64,000 bases of DNA from Marinihelvus fidelis (lineage in GTDB: Bacteria > Pseudomonadota > Gammaproteobacteria > Xanthomonadales > SZUA-36): positions 1 to 64,000 of the forward strand of contig NZ_VYXP01000013.1 of NCBI RefSeq assembly GCF_008725655.1, written 5' to 3'. Positions 28,984-37,328 of the stretch are shown here, in pieces. Position 1 is the stretch's first letter. Every line of letters starts with the position of its first letter. The notes under the pieces are model-generated. The model did no database searches. It was given only the letters and a program-made list of their open reading frames with translations, and was not told the DNA's origin. The position numbers and the translations under genes were made by a program.

Positions 28984-30114
28984 ATGGGTAAGAAGTGGAT
29001 CACCACGCCGCGCAGCGAGGGTAAGGCCTCGAAGCAGGCGCATGCCGACCTGCCGGAAGGCACGTTCGAACGCGAGCTGGGCAAGGAGGGCTTTTTCGGG
29101 CCCGCCACCCACATGCATCACCGCCACCCGCCCACGGGCTGGACGAATTTCGAGGGCGCGCTGAAGCCGCGCGCTTTCGATACCACGAAGCTCGACCAGT
29201 TCGGCGATTCGCCGTGGTCCGCGCGGCCGCTGATGTCGAACGCGCACTGCCGCATCCGCATCTGGGAAGCGCGGCAGTCGATGGACCACCTGGTCCGCAA
29301 CGGTGATGGCGACGAGCTGCTGTTCATCCATTCCGGCGCCGGCGAACTGTTCTGTGACTACGGGCGGATGTCGTTCAGCGAGGGCGATTACATCGTCCTG
29401 CCGCGCGGCACGATGTGGCGGCTGGCGATCAGCGAACCGGCGCGGGTGCTGATGATCGAGGCCACCAACGCCAGTTACATGCTGCCGGATCGCGGCCTGC
29501 TGGGCCCCAACGCCATCTTCGACACGGCCGCACTGGGCATGCCCGAAATCGACCAGGCCTTCCTGGACCAGCAGGACGAGAACGAGTGGGAAGTGCGCAT
29601 CAAGCGCCGCGAGGCGTTCAGCCGCATCACCTACCCGTTCAACCCGCTGGACGCGGTGGGCTGGCATGGCGACCTGGTGCCGGTGCGCCTGAACTGGCGC
29701 GATATCCGGCCGCTGATGAGCCATCGCTACCACTTGCCGCCGTCGGCGCACACCACATTTGTTGCCAACCGCTTCGTCATCTGCACCTTCGTGCCGCGGC
29801 CGTTCGAGACCGACCCGGGTGCGCTGAAAGTGCCGTTTTTCCACAACAACGATGACTTCGACGAAGTGATCTTCTATCACGCGGGTGACTTTTTCAGCCG
29901 CGATAATATTCACCCGGGAATGATGTCGCTGCACCCCTGCGGTTTCACCCACGGCCCGCACCCGAAGGCGCTGAAGAACGCCTTCGAGCAGAAGGCCGCG
30001 GGCACCGAGGAAGTGGCGGTGATGATCGACACCCGCGACGCGCTGGACGTGGACGAAGGCGCGGGCTCAGTGGAGTGGGGCGGCTACGTCGACTCCTGGA
30101 AACCAAAAAGCTAG
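28984..30114 (+). CDS. hmgA: Homogentisate 1,2-dioxygenase (short form)
   Basis: A 376-residue cupin-type iron dioxygenase that opens the ring of homogentisate to maleylacetoacetate. The iron site region is FFHNNDDFDEVIFYHAGDFF near 275-294 followed by HPCGFTHGPHP near 312, giving the His-Glu-His set. Classical HmgA has about 430 residues; this matches a shorter bacterial subfamily of about 380 residues. It starts 33 bases after hppD with a GGGGAGGG ribosome site. Confidence 0.92.
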   Translation: MGKKWITTPRSEGKASKQAHADLPEGTFERELGKEGFFGPATHMHHRHPPTGWTNFEGALKPRAFDTTKLDQFGDSPWSARPLMSNAHCRIRIWEARQSMDHLVRNGDGDELLFIHSGAGELFCDYGRMSFSEGDYIVLPRGTMWRLAISEPARVLMIEATNASYMLPDRGLLGPNAIFDTAALGMPEIDQAFLDQQDENEWEVRIKRREAFSRITYPFNPLDAVGWHGDLVPVRLNWRDIRPLMSHRYHLPPSAHTTFVANRFVICTFVPRPFETDPGALKVPFFHNNDDFDEVIFYHAGDFFSRDNIHPGMMSLHPCGFTHGPHPKALKNAFEQKAAGTEEVAVMIDTRDALDVDEGAGSVEWGGYVDSWKPKS

Positions 30115-30124
30115 GACTGCATTC

Positions 30125-31108
30125 ATGAAACTCGGATCGCTCAAACACGGCCGCGACGGCCGTCTCGTCGTGGTCAGCCGCGACCTGGCCCGCTGCGTGG
30201 AAGCCACCGGCATCGCCCCCAGCCTGCTCATTGCCCTGGAGGACTGGCGTCGCACTGAGCCGCTGCTGCGTGCCCTGGCGGACGACCTGGAACACGACCG
30301 CGCCGATGGCGTCATGGAGTTCAACCCGGCGAACGCCGCCGCGCCGCTGCCGCGGACCTGGGAATTCCTGGACGGCAGCGCCTACCTGCCGCACGTCGAG
30401 CGCGTGCGCGCCGCCCGTGGCGCGACGGTGCCCGAGTCGTTCTATGACGACCCGCTGATGTACCAGGCCACGGCGTCGGGTTTCATGGGCCCGCGCGACG
30501 CGGTGCCGGTGGCCGATGAGAGCTACGGTATCGATTTCGAGTCCGAGGTGGTTGTCGTGACCGGTGATGTGCCCATGGGTGCCACCGTGGACGAGGCCGC
30601 AGCGGCGATTCGCCTGGTCGGCCTGGTCAACGATGTCAGCCTGCGTAACCTGATCCCGGGCGAGCTGGCCAAGGGCTTCGGCTTCCTGCAGTCCAAGCCG
30701 CGCTCCGCGCTGTCGCCGGTGTTCGTGACGCCGGATGAACTGGGCGGGTACTGGCGCGACACGGTGCTGCACCGGCCGCTGCTGTCGACACTGAACGGCG
30801 AGGCGTTTGGCCATCCTGATGCCGGCACCGACATGCAGTTCAATTTCGCGCGCCTGGTCGAGCACGCGGCCAGGACCCGGCCGCTGGCCGCCGGCACCCT
30901 GGTCGGCTCCGGCACCATTGCCAACCAGGACACCGGCGTTGGCGCGTCCTGCCTGGCGGAGAAGCGCATGCTGGAGATCATCGCCGACGGCAAACCGGTC
31001 ACGCCGTTCATGCGTTTCGGCGACAGCATCCGCATCGAGATGCTCGATGACGATGGTGACAGCATCTTCGGCGCCATCGAGCAGGTCATCGAAAAGTATG
31101 AGCACTGA
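30125..31108 (+). CDS. fahA: Fumarylacetoacetase
   Basis: A 327-residue FAH-family hydrolase splitting fumarylacetoacetate to fumarate and acetoacetate, the last step of tyrosine breakdown. GIDFESEVVVVTGDVP near residue 137 and LVNDVSLRNLIP near 168 are conserved metal/substrate segments, and VGSGTIANQD near 259 is the family motif. It lies 10 bases after hmgA and overlaps maiA by 11 bases. The eukaryotic-type SH3-like N-terminal domain is replaced by a shorter one, usual in this bacterial branch. Confidence 0.92.
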   Translation: MKLGSLKHGRDGRLVVVSRDLARCVEATGIAPSLLIALEDWRRTEPLLRALADDLEHDRADGVMEFNPANAAAPLPRTWEFLDGSAYLPHVERVRAARGATVPESFYDDPLMYQATASGFMGPRDAVPVADESYGIDFESEVVVVTGDVPMGATVDEAAAAIRLVGLVNDVSLRNLIPGELAKGFGFLQSKPRSALSPVFVTPDELGGYWRDTVLHRPLLSTLNGEAFGHPDAGTDMQFNFARLVEHAARTRPLAAGTLVGSGTIANQDTGVGASCLAEKRMLEIIADGKPVTPFMRFGDSIRIEMLDDDGDSIFGAIEQVIEKYEH

Positions 31109-31766
31109 GCGGCCTCGACTTCACGGCTACTGGCGCAGCACGGCCGCGTACCGTATCCGTATCGCGCTCAACCTGAAGAAAGTCAGGTATGAAAACGTGC
31201 CGGTGGACCTGGTGCGTGATGGCGGCGTACAGCACACCGATGCGTTTCGCGCGCTGAATCCCGCCGGGCTGGTGCCGGCGCTCGAGATCGACGGCCATGT
31301 CCTGACCCAGTCGCTGGCGATCTGCGAGTACCTGGAGGAGACCCGGCCGGAGCCGCCGCTGCTGCCTCACCTGGCCAGCGAGCGCGTGCTGGCGCGGACC
31401 ATCGCCCTGGATGTCGCCTGCGAAATCCATCCGCTGAACAACCTGCGTGTGCAGCAATACCTGAAAGGCCGGCTCAATGCCGATGACGCCGCCGCGCGGG
31501 AATGGATGCACCACTGGATGGCCGCGGGATTCGGCGCCATAGAAACCCGCCTGGAAGCCTGGGGTCGCGGTGGTGACACCTGCCTGGGCGGAGCGCCGGG
31601 TGTGGCCGATATCTTTATCGTTGGCCAGGCCTACAACGCCGACCGTTTCGGCTTTTCGCTGCAGCCATACCCCCGGGTCGAGCGCGTTGTGCGTGCGTGC
31701 GGGGCGCTGCCCGCGTTCGCCGATGCCGTACCCGAAGCCCAGCCCGACGCCCCCGCCAACGACTGA
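31098..31766 (+). CDS. maiA: Maleylacetoacetate isomerase (zeta-class GST)
   Basis: A 222-residue glutathione S-transferase-fold enzyme that isomerises maleylacetoacetate to fumarylacetoacetate using glutathione. The zeta-class motif YWRSTAAYRIRIALN near residues 11-25 (usual SSCSxRVR pattern modified to STAAYRIR) binds glutathione, LTQSLAICEYLEE near 70 is the gamma-glutamyl site, and GAPGVADIFIVGQ near 171 closes the C-domain. ATG 31098 overlaps fahA by 11 bases; the longer frame upstream is antiphase reading of fahA. In the classical SSCxRVR motif a Cys is present that is Ala here. Confidence 0.9.
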   Translation: MSTERPRLHGYWRSTAAYRIRIALNLKKVRYENVPVDLVRDGGVQHTDAFRALNPAGLVPALEIDGHVLTQSLAICEYLEETRPEPPLLPHLASERVLARTIALDVACEIHPLNNLRVQQYLKGRLNADDAAAREWMHHWMAAGFGAIETRLEAWGRGGDTCLGGAPGVADIFIVGQAYNADRFGFSLQPYPRVERVVRACGALPAFADAVPEAQPDAPAND

Positions 31767-31828
31767 ACGGTTCACCCCGGTCCCCGCATCGTTCATAATC
31801 CGGGTGAGTTTCGTAACCCGGCAGTCAC

Positions 31829-32194
31829 ATGGCCCGATTCATCGTCCTTCTCTCGTTTGCCCTGCTCGTGGGTTGCGCGGCGCAGCCGCCCGGCCCGGAA
31901 ATCTTCGAATCCGCAGAGCGCGCCATTGCCGCCGCCGAGCAGGCGGGGGCCGAAGAGCTTTCGCCCGTTGAACTGCGTTTCGCCCGCGAGCGCTTGCAGC
32001 TGGCGAGAACCGCCGTTGAGAACCGCAAGTACGATGCCGCGCTGTTCGCGATCGAGCAGTCCGAGATCAACTCCGAACTCGCCATCGAGCAGTCACGCAC
32101 GGCGCGCGAGCGCCGGCGGCTGAATGAACTGCGCCGCTCCAACGAAGAACTGCAGCAGGAACTGACCGGCATTTACGGGGAGGACTTCGAATGA
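31829..32194 (+). CDS. DUF4398 lipoprotein
   Basis: A 121-residue lipoprotein: the signal peptide ends in the lipobox LVGC (Cys near residue 16), so it should be anchored in the outer or inner membrane. The rest is a DUF4398 helical hairpin (AERAIAAAEQAGAEE, LRFARERLQLARTAV) with a charged coiled-coil end. Its stop overlaps the start of the next lipoprotein by four bases, and that protein also has a DUF4398-like helix, so the pair probably work together in the envelope. Function unknown. Confidence 0.83.
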   Translation: MARFIVLLSFALLVGCAAQPPGPEIFESAERAIAAAEQAGAEELSPVELRFARERLQLARTAVENRKYDAALFAIEQSEINSELAIEQSRTARERRRLNELRRSNEELQQELTGIYGEDFE

Positions 32195-33171
32195 ATACCC
32201 CGCGTCTGCTGACCGTCGCCCTGGCCGCGGCCCTGCTGGCCGGCTGCCAGTCCGCGCCCAAGAAGGACCTGGCCCTGGAGCGTGTACGTAACCAGCTGAA
32301 CCAGCTGGAGTCGGACGAGAACCTGGCCGGGCTCGCTCCGCTGGCCGTTGGCGAGGCCGAGCGCGCCCTGCGGGCCGCCGAGCAGGCCACCGGCGACGTT
32401 GAGCGCCAGCACCTGGTCTACATGGCCGAGCGCCGCATCCAGATCGCCCGCGCCATGGCCCAGCGCGAGCAGTTCCGCCAGGAGTACACCGCCCAGGACG
32501 CCGAGCGTGGCCGCATGCTGCTGAAAGCCAGCCAGCTGGAAACGGAACGCGCCCGCCAGGAAGCCGAGCAGGCCCGCCTGCTGTTCGCCGCGTCCAGTGA
32601 AGATGCCGAACGCCTGCGCCAGCAGAACCAGGCCGCGCTGGAGCAGGAGGCCGAGGCCGCCCGCCGCGCCCAGGAGGCCCAGGCCGAGGCCGAGCAGGCC
32701 CGCCGCCTGGCCGAGTCGCACGCGTCTGAAGCCGAATTGGCCCGCCGCGAGGCCGACCTGGCCGTCGCGCAGATGGGTACGCTCAAGCGCCAGCTGGAAA
32801 ACCTGCAGCTGCGCGAGACCGAGAGCGGTGTGGTCGTCACGCTGGGCGATGTGCTGTTCGAGAGCAATGAAACAGCGCTGAAGGAAAGCGCGCGCGGCAG
32901 CCTGGTCGAAGTCGTCGACCTGCTGCAGACCGAGCCCGAGAAGGCCATCCGCATCGAGGGCCACACGGACAGCACCGGCAGCGCCCAGGCCAACCTTAAC
33001 GTGTCACAGCGCCGCGCCGAGGCCGTCCGCGACGCCCTGGTCGAACTCGGTGTCGACGTCACCCGCATGAACGCCATCGGCATGGGCGAGGATTACCCCC
33101 TCGACAGCAACGAAACCGAAGAGGGCCGGGCGGTGAATCGCCGCGTGGACGTCATCCTGCTGGATGAGTGA
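32191..33171 (+). CDS. OmpA-family lipoprotein with DUF4398 and long coiled coil
   Basis: A 326-residue lipoprotein with lipobox LLAGC (Cys near 19). A DUF4398-like region spans about residues 25-100, a long Gln/Glu/Ala/Arg coiled coil about 100-205, and an OmpA peptidoglycan-binding domain about 215-326 (ESGVVVTLGDVLFESN, IEGHTDSTGS, LNVSQRRAEAVRDAL, GMGEDYPLDSN, NRRVDV). The likely role is tethering the outer membrane to peptidoglycan. The stop TGA lies inside the first unit of a GTGACNN repeat array. Confidence 0.88.
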   Translation: MNTPRLLTVALAAALLAGCQSAPKKDLALERVRNQLNQLESDENLAGLAPLAVGEAERALRAAEQATGDVERQHLVYMAERRIQIARAMAQREQFRQEYTAQDAERGRMLLKASQLETERARQEAEQARLLFAASSEDAERLRQQNQAALEQEAEAARRAQEAQAEAEQARRLAESHASEAELARREADLAVAQMGTLKRQLENLQLRETESGVVVTLGDVLFESNETALKESARGSLVEVVDLLQTEPEKAIRIEGHTDSTGSAQANLNVSQRRAEAVRDALVELGVDVTRMNAIGMGEDYPLDSNETEEGRAVNRRVDVILLDE

Positions 33172-33195
33172 CGCGTTACGCGTGACGCGTGAAGC
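33168..33195. repeat. Four GTGACNN heptads over the OmpA-like gene stop
   Basis: GTGACGC, GTTACGC, GTGACGC and GTGAAGC in tandem; the first unit contains the TGA stop of the OmpA-family gene. A short hairpin GCGGCT/AGCCGC (33194-33210) follows and may help end the transcript. Confidence 0.75.
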
Positions 33196-33228
33196 GGCTT
33201 AAGGAGCCGCCGCTTGCGGGATCATCGA

Positions 33229-33255
33229 GATTACGATAACGTGTGAGTCGTAATC
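33229..33255. promoter_or_regulatory. Inverted repeat in the gap before the DUF465 gene
   Basis: GATTACGA (33229-33236) and TCGTAATC (33248-33255) are perfect 8-bp arms with an 11-base spacer, in the middle of a 264-base gap. The size suits a repressor operator; no gene for a matching regulator is adjacent. The rest of the gap shows no coding potential. Confidence 0.4.
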
Positions 33256-33435
33256 ATGGATTCCATCCACTTCAATACCGGGGTTCGCGAATGAGGCCAG
33301 CAGCATTGTCTGCTGCACACTGGCCGGAAGCGGGTTCCGCGAATCCAAATTTTTCCTACCTTGTCTATCGACTCACGGCGCGCGCGTCGGGTGTTGCCCG
33401 CGCGTGCGCGCCTGCATGCCAAATGGAGGACGCCA

Positions 33436-33651
33436 ATGTTTGAACATCGCCAGCCTGAAATGCAGAGAATGCTGAAGGAAAACGAGGATTTTCGCCGTCT
33501 TTACAACCATCACCAGACGCTCGACAAGCGCGTGACGGCGGCCGAACTGGGTTCGGCACCGATGGAAGACCTGGCGCTGAACCAGCTGAAAAAGGAAAAA
33601 CTGCGTTGCAAAGACCGGCTCGACCGGATGCTGTCGCAGCAAGTGCACTAG
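33436..33651 (+). CDS. DUF465 (YdcH-like) small protein
   Basis: A 71-residue helical protein with the DUF465 pattern: NEDFRRLYNHHQTLDKRVTA followed by LNQLKKEKLRCKDRLDRML. Such proteins are small cytosolic coiled coils without a settled function. ATG 33436 is preceded by TGGAGGA at a good distance. A strong intrinsic terminator follows 20 bases after the stop, making it a single-gene unit. Confidence 0.88.
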   Translation: MFEHRQPEMQRMLKENEDFRRLYNHHQTLDKRVTAAELGSAPMEDLALNQLKKEKLRCKDRLDRMLSQQVH

Positions 33652-33670
33652 AGGAGGGGGGAAGCCACGG

Positions 33671-33704
33671 AAAACGGCCGGGGCGACCCGGCCGTTTTTC
33701 TTTT
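33671..33704 (+). terminator. Rho-independent terminator after the DUF465 gene
   Basis: AAAACGGCCGGG (33671-33682) pairs perfectly with CCCGGCCGTTTT (33687-33698) around a GCGA loop, and the T-run TTTTTCTTTT follows. This is a canonical terminator separating the DUF465 gene from the cbs promoter. Confidence 0.9.
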
Positions 33705-33714
33705 GGGCGGGCGG

Positions 33715-33720
33715 TATAAT
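33715..33720 (+). promoter_or_regulatory. Putative -10 box of the cbs operon
   Basis: A perfect TATAAT lies 32 bases before the cbs start. The matching -35 position falls in the terminator stem and has no good TTGACA, so the promoter may need an activator. Confidence 0.45.
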
Positions 33721-33752
33721 GCGCGCACTTTACGCCTTCTTGGTGATCCGTC

Positions 33753-35120
33753 ATGAATGTTCACGACAGCGTCCTGGACCTGATCGGCGATACGCCCATC
33801 GTCCGGGTCAACCACTTCGATACCGGTCCCTGCGACCTCTACATCAAGCTTGAATCCCAAAACCCTGGTGGCTCCATCAAGGACCGCATCGGCCTGAAAA
33901 TGATCGAGGACGCCGAGCGTGATGGTCGGCTAAAGCCCGGCGCGACGCTGGTGGAGGGCACGGCCGGCAATACCGGCCTGGGCCTGGCCCTGGTCGCGGC
34001 GCAGAAGGGCTACCGCCTGATCCTGGTGATCCCCGACAAGATGAGCCGGGAGAAGATCTCCAACCTGCGCGCCATGGGCGCCGAGGTGGTGCTCACCCGC
34101 TCCGATGTCGCCAAGGGTCACCCGGCCTACTACCAGGACCTGGCGAAGAAGCTGTCCGAGGACATCGACGGCGCGTTCTTCGTCAACCAGTTCGGCAACC
34201 CGTCCAACCCGGCCGCCCACGAGGAGGTCACCGGCCCCGAGATCTGGCGGCAGATGGGCGGCCAGCTCGACGCCCTGGTGCTGGGTGTCGGCTCCAGCGG
34301 CACGGCGACCGGCCTGTCGAAGTATTTCGCCCGCGAGGCACCGGAAGTCGAGCTGGTACTGGCCGACCCGGTAGGCTCCATCCTGGCCGAGTACATCAAC
34401 GAAGGCCGCCTGAACGAGAAAAGCGGCAGCTGGCTGGTGGAAGGCATCGGCGAGGACTTCCTGCCGACGATCAGCGACTTCAGCCGCATTTCCCGCGCCT
34501 ATGCCATCACCGACCGGGAGAGCATGGAGACCGGGCGCGAACTGCTGCGCCGCGAGGGCATCCTGGCCGGGTCATCCACCGGCACGCTGATGGCCGCGGC
34601 ACTGCGCTACTGCCGCGAGCAGACCGAGAAGAAGACGGTGCTGACTTTCGCCTGCGATACCGGCAACCGTTATCTCTCCAAGCTGTACAGCGATTTCTGG
34701 ATGCGTGACCAGGGCTTCGACGAGCGCGAAACCCATGGCGACCTGCGCGACCTGGTGGCACGGCCGTTCGCCAGCCACGATACCGTCACCGTCGGCCCGG
34801 ACGAACCGCTGGCCAATGCCTACCAGCGCATGAAGCTGTACGACGTATCGCAGCTGCCCGTGGTGGAGGATGACGACATCGTCGGCATCATTGACGAATC
34901 CGACCTGCTGATGGCGGTTCTGGGTGACGACTTCGACCAGCCCGTTCGCGAGGCCATGGTCACCGATCTGAAGTTTGTCGACGTCAAGGACGAGGTGGGC
35001 TTCCTGCTGCCGATTTTCGCCCAGGACTACGTGGCCATCGTCAAGGACGGTGATAAGTTCATCGGCCTGATCACCCGGGTCGACCTGCTGCACCACCTGC
35101 GCCGCCGCGCGGACGACTGA
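33753..35120 (+). CDS. cbs: Cystathionine beta-synthase with CBS-domain pair
   Basis: A 455-residue PLP enzyme that condenses homocysteine with serine (or acts as O-acetylserine-type synthase). The PLP lysine is residue 43 in NPGGSIKDRIG, the phosphate loop is GTAGNTGLG near 71, and GSSGTATGLSKYF near 184 is also typical. Residues about 335-455 hold two CBS domains (TVTVGPDEPLANAYQRM, LPVVEDDDIVGII, then the second copy), which usually bind adenosyl ligands such as S-adenosylmethionine. The next gene encodes the partner gamma-lyase, so the two form reverse transsulfuration. Confidence 0.92.
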   Translation: MNVHDSVLDLIGDTPIVRVNHFDTGPCDLYIKLESQNPGGSIKDRIGLKMIEDAERDGRLKPGATLVEGTAGNTGLGLALVAAQKGYRLILVIPDKMSREKISNLRAMGAEVVLTRSDVAKGHPAYYQDLAKKLSEDIDGAFFVNQFGNPSNPAAHEEVTGPEIWRQMGGQLDALVLGVGSSGTATGLSKYFAREAPEVELVLADPVGSILAEYINEGRLNEKSGSWLVEGIGEDFLPTISDFSRISRAYAITDRESMETGRELLRREGILAGSSTGTLMAAALRYCREQTEKKTVLTFACDTGNRYLSKLYSDFWMRDQGFDERETHGDLRDLVARPFASHDTVTVGPDEPLANAYQRMKLYDVSQLPVVEDDDIVGIIDESDLLMAVLGDDFDQPVREAMVTDLKFVDVKDEVGFLLPIFAQDYVAIVKDGDKFIGLITRVDLLHHLRRRADD

Positions 35121-35145
35121 CCGTCAACCGGATCAAGGACACGCC

Positions 35146-36318
35146 ATGAGTGACAAGAAATCAAGGGGCATCGGCACCCGCGCCATTCACGCCGGCCAGG
35201 CGCCCGACCCGTCGACCGGCGCCGTGATGACGCCGATCTACGCCACCTCGACCTACGCCCAACGCAGCCCGGGTGACCACCAGGGCTGGGAGTACTCGCG
35301 CTCGCACAACCCCACCCGCAAGGCCTACGAGGACTGCGTGGCCGACTTGGAAAGCGGCCAGCGTGGCCTGGCGTTCGCGTCGGGCATGGCGGCCACGTCC
35401 ACGGTGCTGGAGTTACTGGATACCGGCGACCATGTCGTTGCCATGGATGACCTCTACGGCGGCACGTTCCGCGTCTTCCGCGGCGTGCGCGAGCGCAGCG
35501 CCGGCCTGTCGTTCACCTTTGCCGCCATCGAGGACCCTGACCGGTTGCGCCAGGCCATGCGCCCGGAAACGAAGCTGGTCTGGGTGGAAACCCCCACCAA
35601 CCCGATGCTGAAGCTGGTGGATATCGCCCGGGTGGCCGATATCGCGCACGAGAACGGCGCGTTGCTGGTGGTCGACAACACCTTCGCCACGCCGTGCCTG
35701 CAGCGGCCGCTGGAACTGGGCGCCGATATCGTCGTGCATTCCGCCACCAAGTACCTGAACGGCCATTCCGACATGGTCGGCGGCCTGGCGATCACGGCCA
35801 GCGCGGAGCTGGGCGACCGCCTGTGGTATTTGCAGAACGCCACCGGCGCGATCCAGGGCCCGTTCGACAGCTTCCTGGCCCTGCGCGGCCTGAAGACGCT
35901 GCACCTGCGCATGGCCGCACACTGCGCCAATGCCCGCGCCATCGCCGAGACCCTTGCCGGAGATGACCGTGTCGAGCGCGTCATCTACCCGACGCTTGCC
36001 GGTCATGCCAACGGCCACCTGGTCGACGCGCAGATGGGCGGGCAGGGCGGTGGCATCGTCAGTATCGTGCCCCGTGGGGGCGCCGATGCCGCGCGCCGAT
36101 TCATGGAGAATGTGAAGCTGTTTACCCTGGCCGAATCGCTGGGCGGGGTCGAAAGCCTGGTCAATCACCCGGCGGTGATGACCCATGCCTCGGTGCCGCG
36201 CGAGCATCGCGAGGCGCTGGGGGTGACCGACGACCTGGTACGCCTGTCCGTGGGCGTCGAGGATCTCGACGACCTGCTGGCCGACCTGGACCAGGCGCTC
36301 GCGGCAGCCAACGGATAA
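35146..36318 (+). CDS. Cystathionine gamma-lyase/gamma-synthase (PLP)
   Basis: A 390-residue Cys/Met-metabolism PLP enzyme. The PLP lysine is residue 202 in HSATKYLNGHSD, YEYSRSxNPTR-like WEYSRSHNPTRKAYE is near 48, and VDNTFATPCLQRPLELGAD lies near 176-194. Sequence alone cannot separate lyase (cystathionine to cysteine) from synthase (O-succinylhomoserine plus cysteine), but the position 25 bases after a beta-synthase favours the lyase and cysteine formation. Start ATG 35146, with AAGGA upstream. Confidence 0.9.
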   Translation: MSDKKSRGIGTRAIHAGQAPDPSTGAVMTPIYATSTYAQRSPGDHQGWEYSRSHNPTRKAYEDCVADLESGQRGLAFASGMAATSTVLELLDTGDHVVAMDDLYGGTFRVFRGVRERSAGLSFTFAAIEDPDRLRQAMRPETKLVWVETPTNPMLKLVDIARVADIAHENGALLVVDNTFATPCLQRPLELGADIVVHSATKYLNGHSDMVGGLAITASAELGDRLWYLQNATGAIQGPFDSFLALRGLKTLHLRMAAHCANARAIAETLAGDDRVERVIYPTLAGHANGHLVDAQMGGQGGGIVSIVPRGGADAARRFMENVKLFTLAESLGGVESLVNHPAVMTHASVPREHREALGVTDDLVRLSVGVEDLDDLLADLDQALAAANG

Positions 36319-36329
36319 AGGAGAACACC

Positions 36330-37328
36330 ATGCGAATCACCCAAAGCCTGTCCGGCCTGTTGATACTGGCCTGTTCGATCCCGGCCACGGCGGGTGATTC
36401 CGCGTCGCCCGCCGATGCGTTCATGGCGGCGTTCGAGCCGCACTGCGGCCAGGCCTACGAGGGCCGGGTCGTGGTGGATGAGCCGTCAGAAGGCGACAAC
36501 GCGTTCACCACCAGCACGCTGGTCATGCATGTCGCCGAATGCGGTGAGCAGGAGATTCGCATCCCGTTCTTCGTCGGCGACGATCGCAGCCGAACCTGGG
36601 TGCTGACGCAGACACCGGATGGGCTGCGCCTGAAGCACGACCACCGCCACGAGGACGGCAGCGAGGACGCGGTGACCTGGTATGGCGGCACCGCGACCGA
36701 GTCCGGCACGGCCACGCGCCAGGCCTTTCCGGTCGATGCCGAATCGGTCGCCATGTTCGAGCGCGAGGGGCTGGTGGCCTCGGTGAACAATGTCTGGGCC
36801 ATGGAAATCGAGCCCGGCCAGCGCTTCATGTATGAACTGTCACGGCCCAGCGGCCGGCTGTTCCAGGTCGAGTTTGACCTGTCTGAACCCGTGGCCACGC
36901 CGCCACCGCCGTGGGGCGCCGAGACCGTTGCCGACCCGTCACAGCAACTGGTCTGGGCCGCCGCCACCAATGGTGAAGACATCAAGTGGCGCGAAGCCGT
37001 GGACTACTGTGCCGACCTGGAGCTCGCCGGTCACGACGACTGGCGACTGCCCTCCCTGGCCGAGCTGGAAACCCTGCACCAGGCCGACGCGCGCGGTGGG
37101 GAGAGCATTCGCAGCCCCTTCGCTATCGGCGGCTGTTGCCTGTGGAGCAACGAGTCACTGGTCGACCGGCCGGCCGAGGATGGCGATGAAATCGGCGGCA
37201 GCCCGGACCGCTACCAGTGGGGGCTGATGTTTGACGGCAAACTGCACTACTACGCCGTGGATATCTTCGATGACGGCCGCGCCCTGTGCGTGCGCGAGCC
37301 CGGCTCACCGGGCGCGGCTCACCAGTAG
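36330..37328 (+). CDS. Exported DUF1566 (Lcl C-terminal) domain protein
   Basis: A 332-residue protein with a signal peptide (MRITQSLSGLLILACSIPATA, cut near residue 21). The N-terminal half is unrecognised. Residues about 205-325 match the DUF1566/Lcl_C fold: LVWAAATNGEDIKWREAVDYC, GHDDWRLPSLAELETL, and a final CVRE, with Cys residues probably paired. Such domains occur on secreted or surface proteins. It lies 11 bases after the transsulfuration gene but shows no functional link. Its end overlaps the convergent membrane gene by 10 bases. Confidence 0.8.
   Translation: MRITQSLSGLLILACSIPATAGDSASPADAFMAAFEPHCGQAYEGRVVVDEPSEGDNAFTTSTLVMHVAECGEQEIRIPFFVGDDRSRTWVLTQTPDGLRLKHDHRHEDGSEDAVTWYGGTATESGTATRQAFPVDAESVAMFEREGLVASVNNVWAMEIEPGQRFMYELSRPSGRLFQVEFDLSEPVATPPPPWGAETVADPSQQLVWAAATNGEDIKWREAVDYCADLELAGHDDWRLPSLAELETLHQADARGGESIRSPFAIGGCCLWSNESLVDRPAEDGDEIGGSPDRYQWGLMFDGKLHYYAVDIFDDGRALCVREPGSPGAAHQ

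Noticed and set aside
27775-29961. A 728-codon open frame on the minus strand
   Set aside because: It lies antisense to the hppD and hmgA genes, whose family motifs are intact; high GC makes long antiphase frames common.
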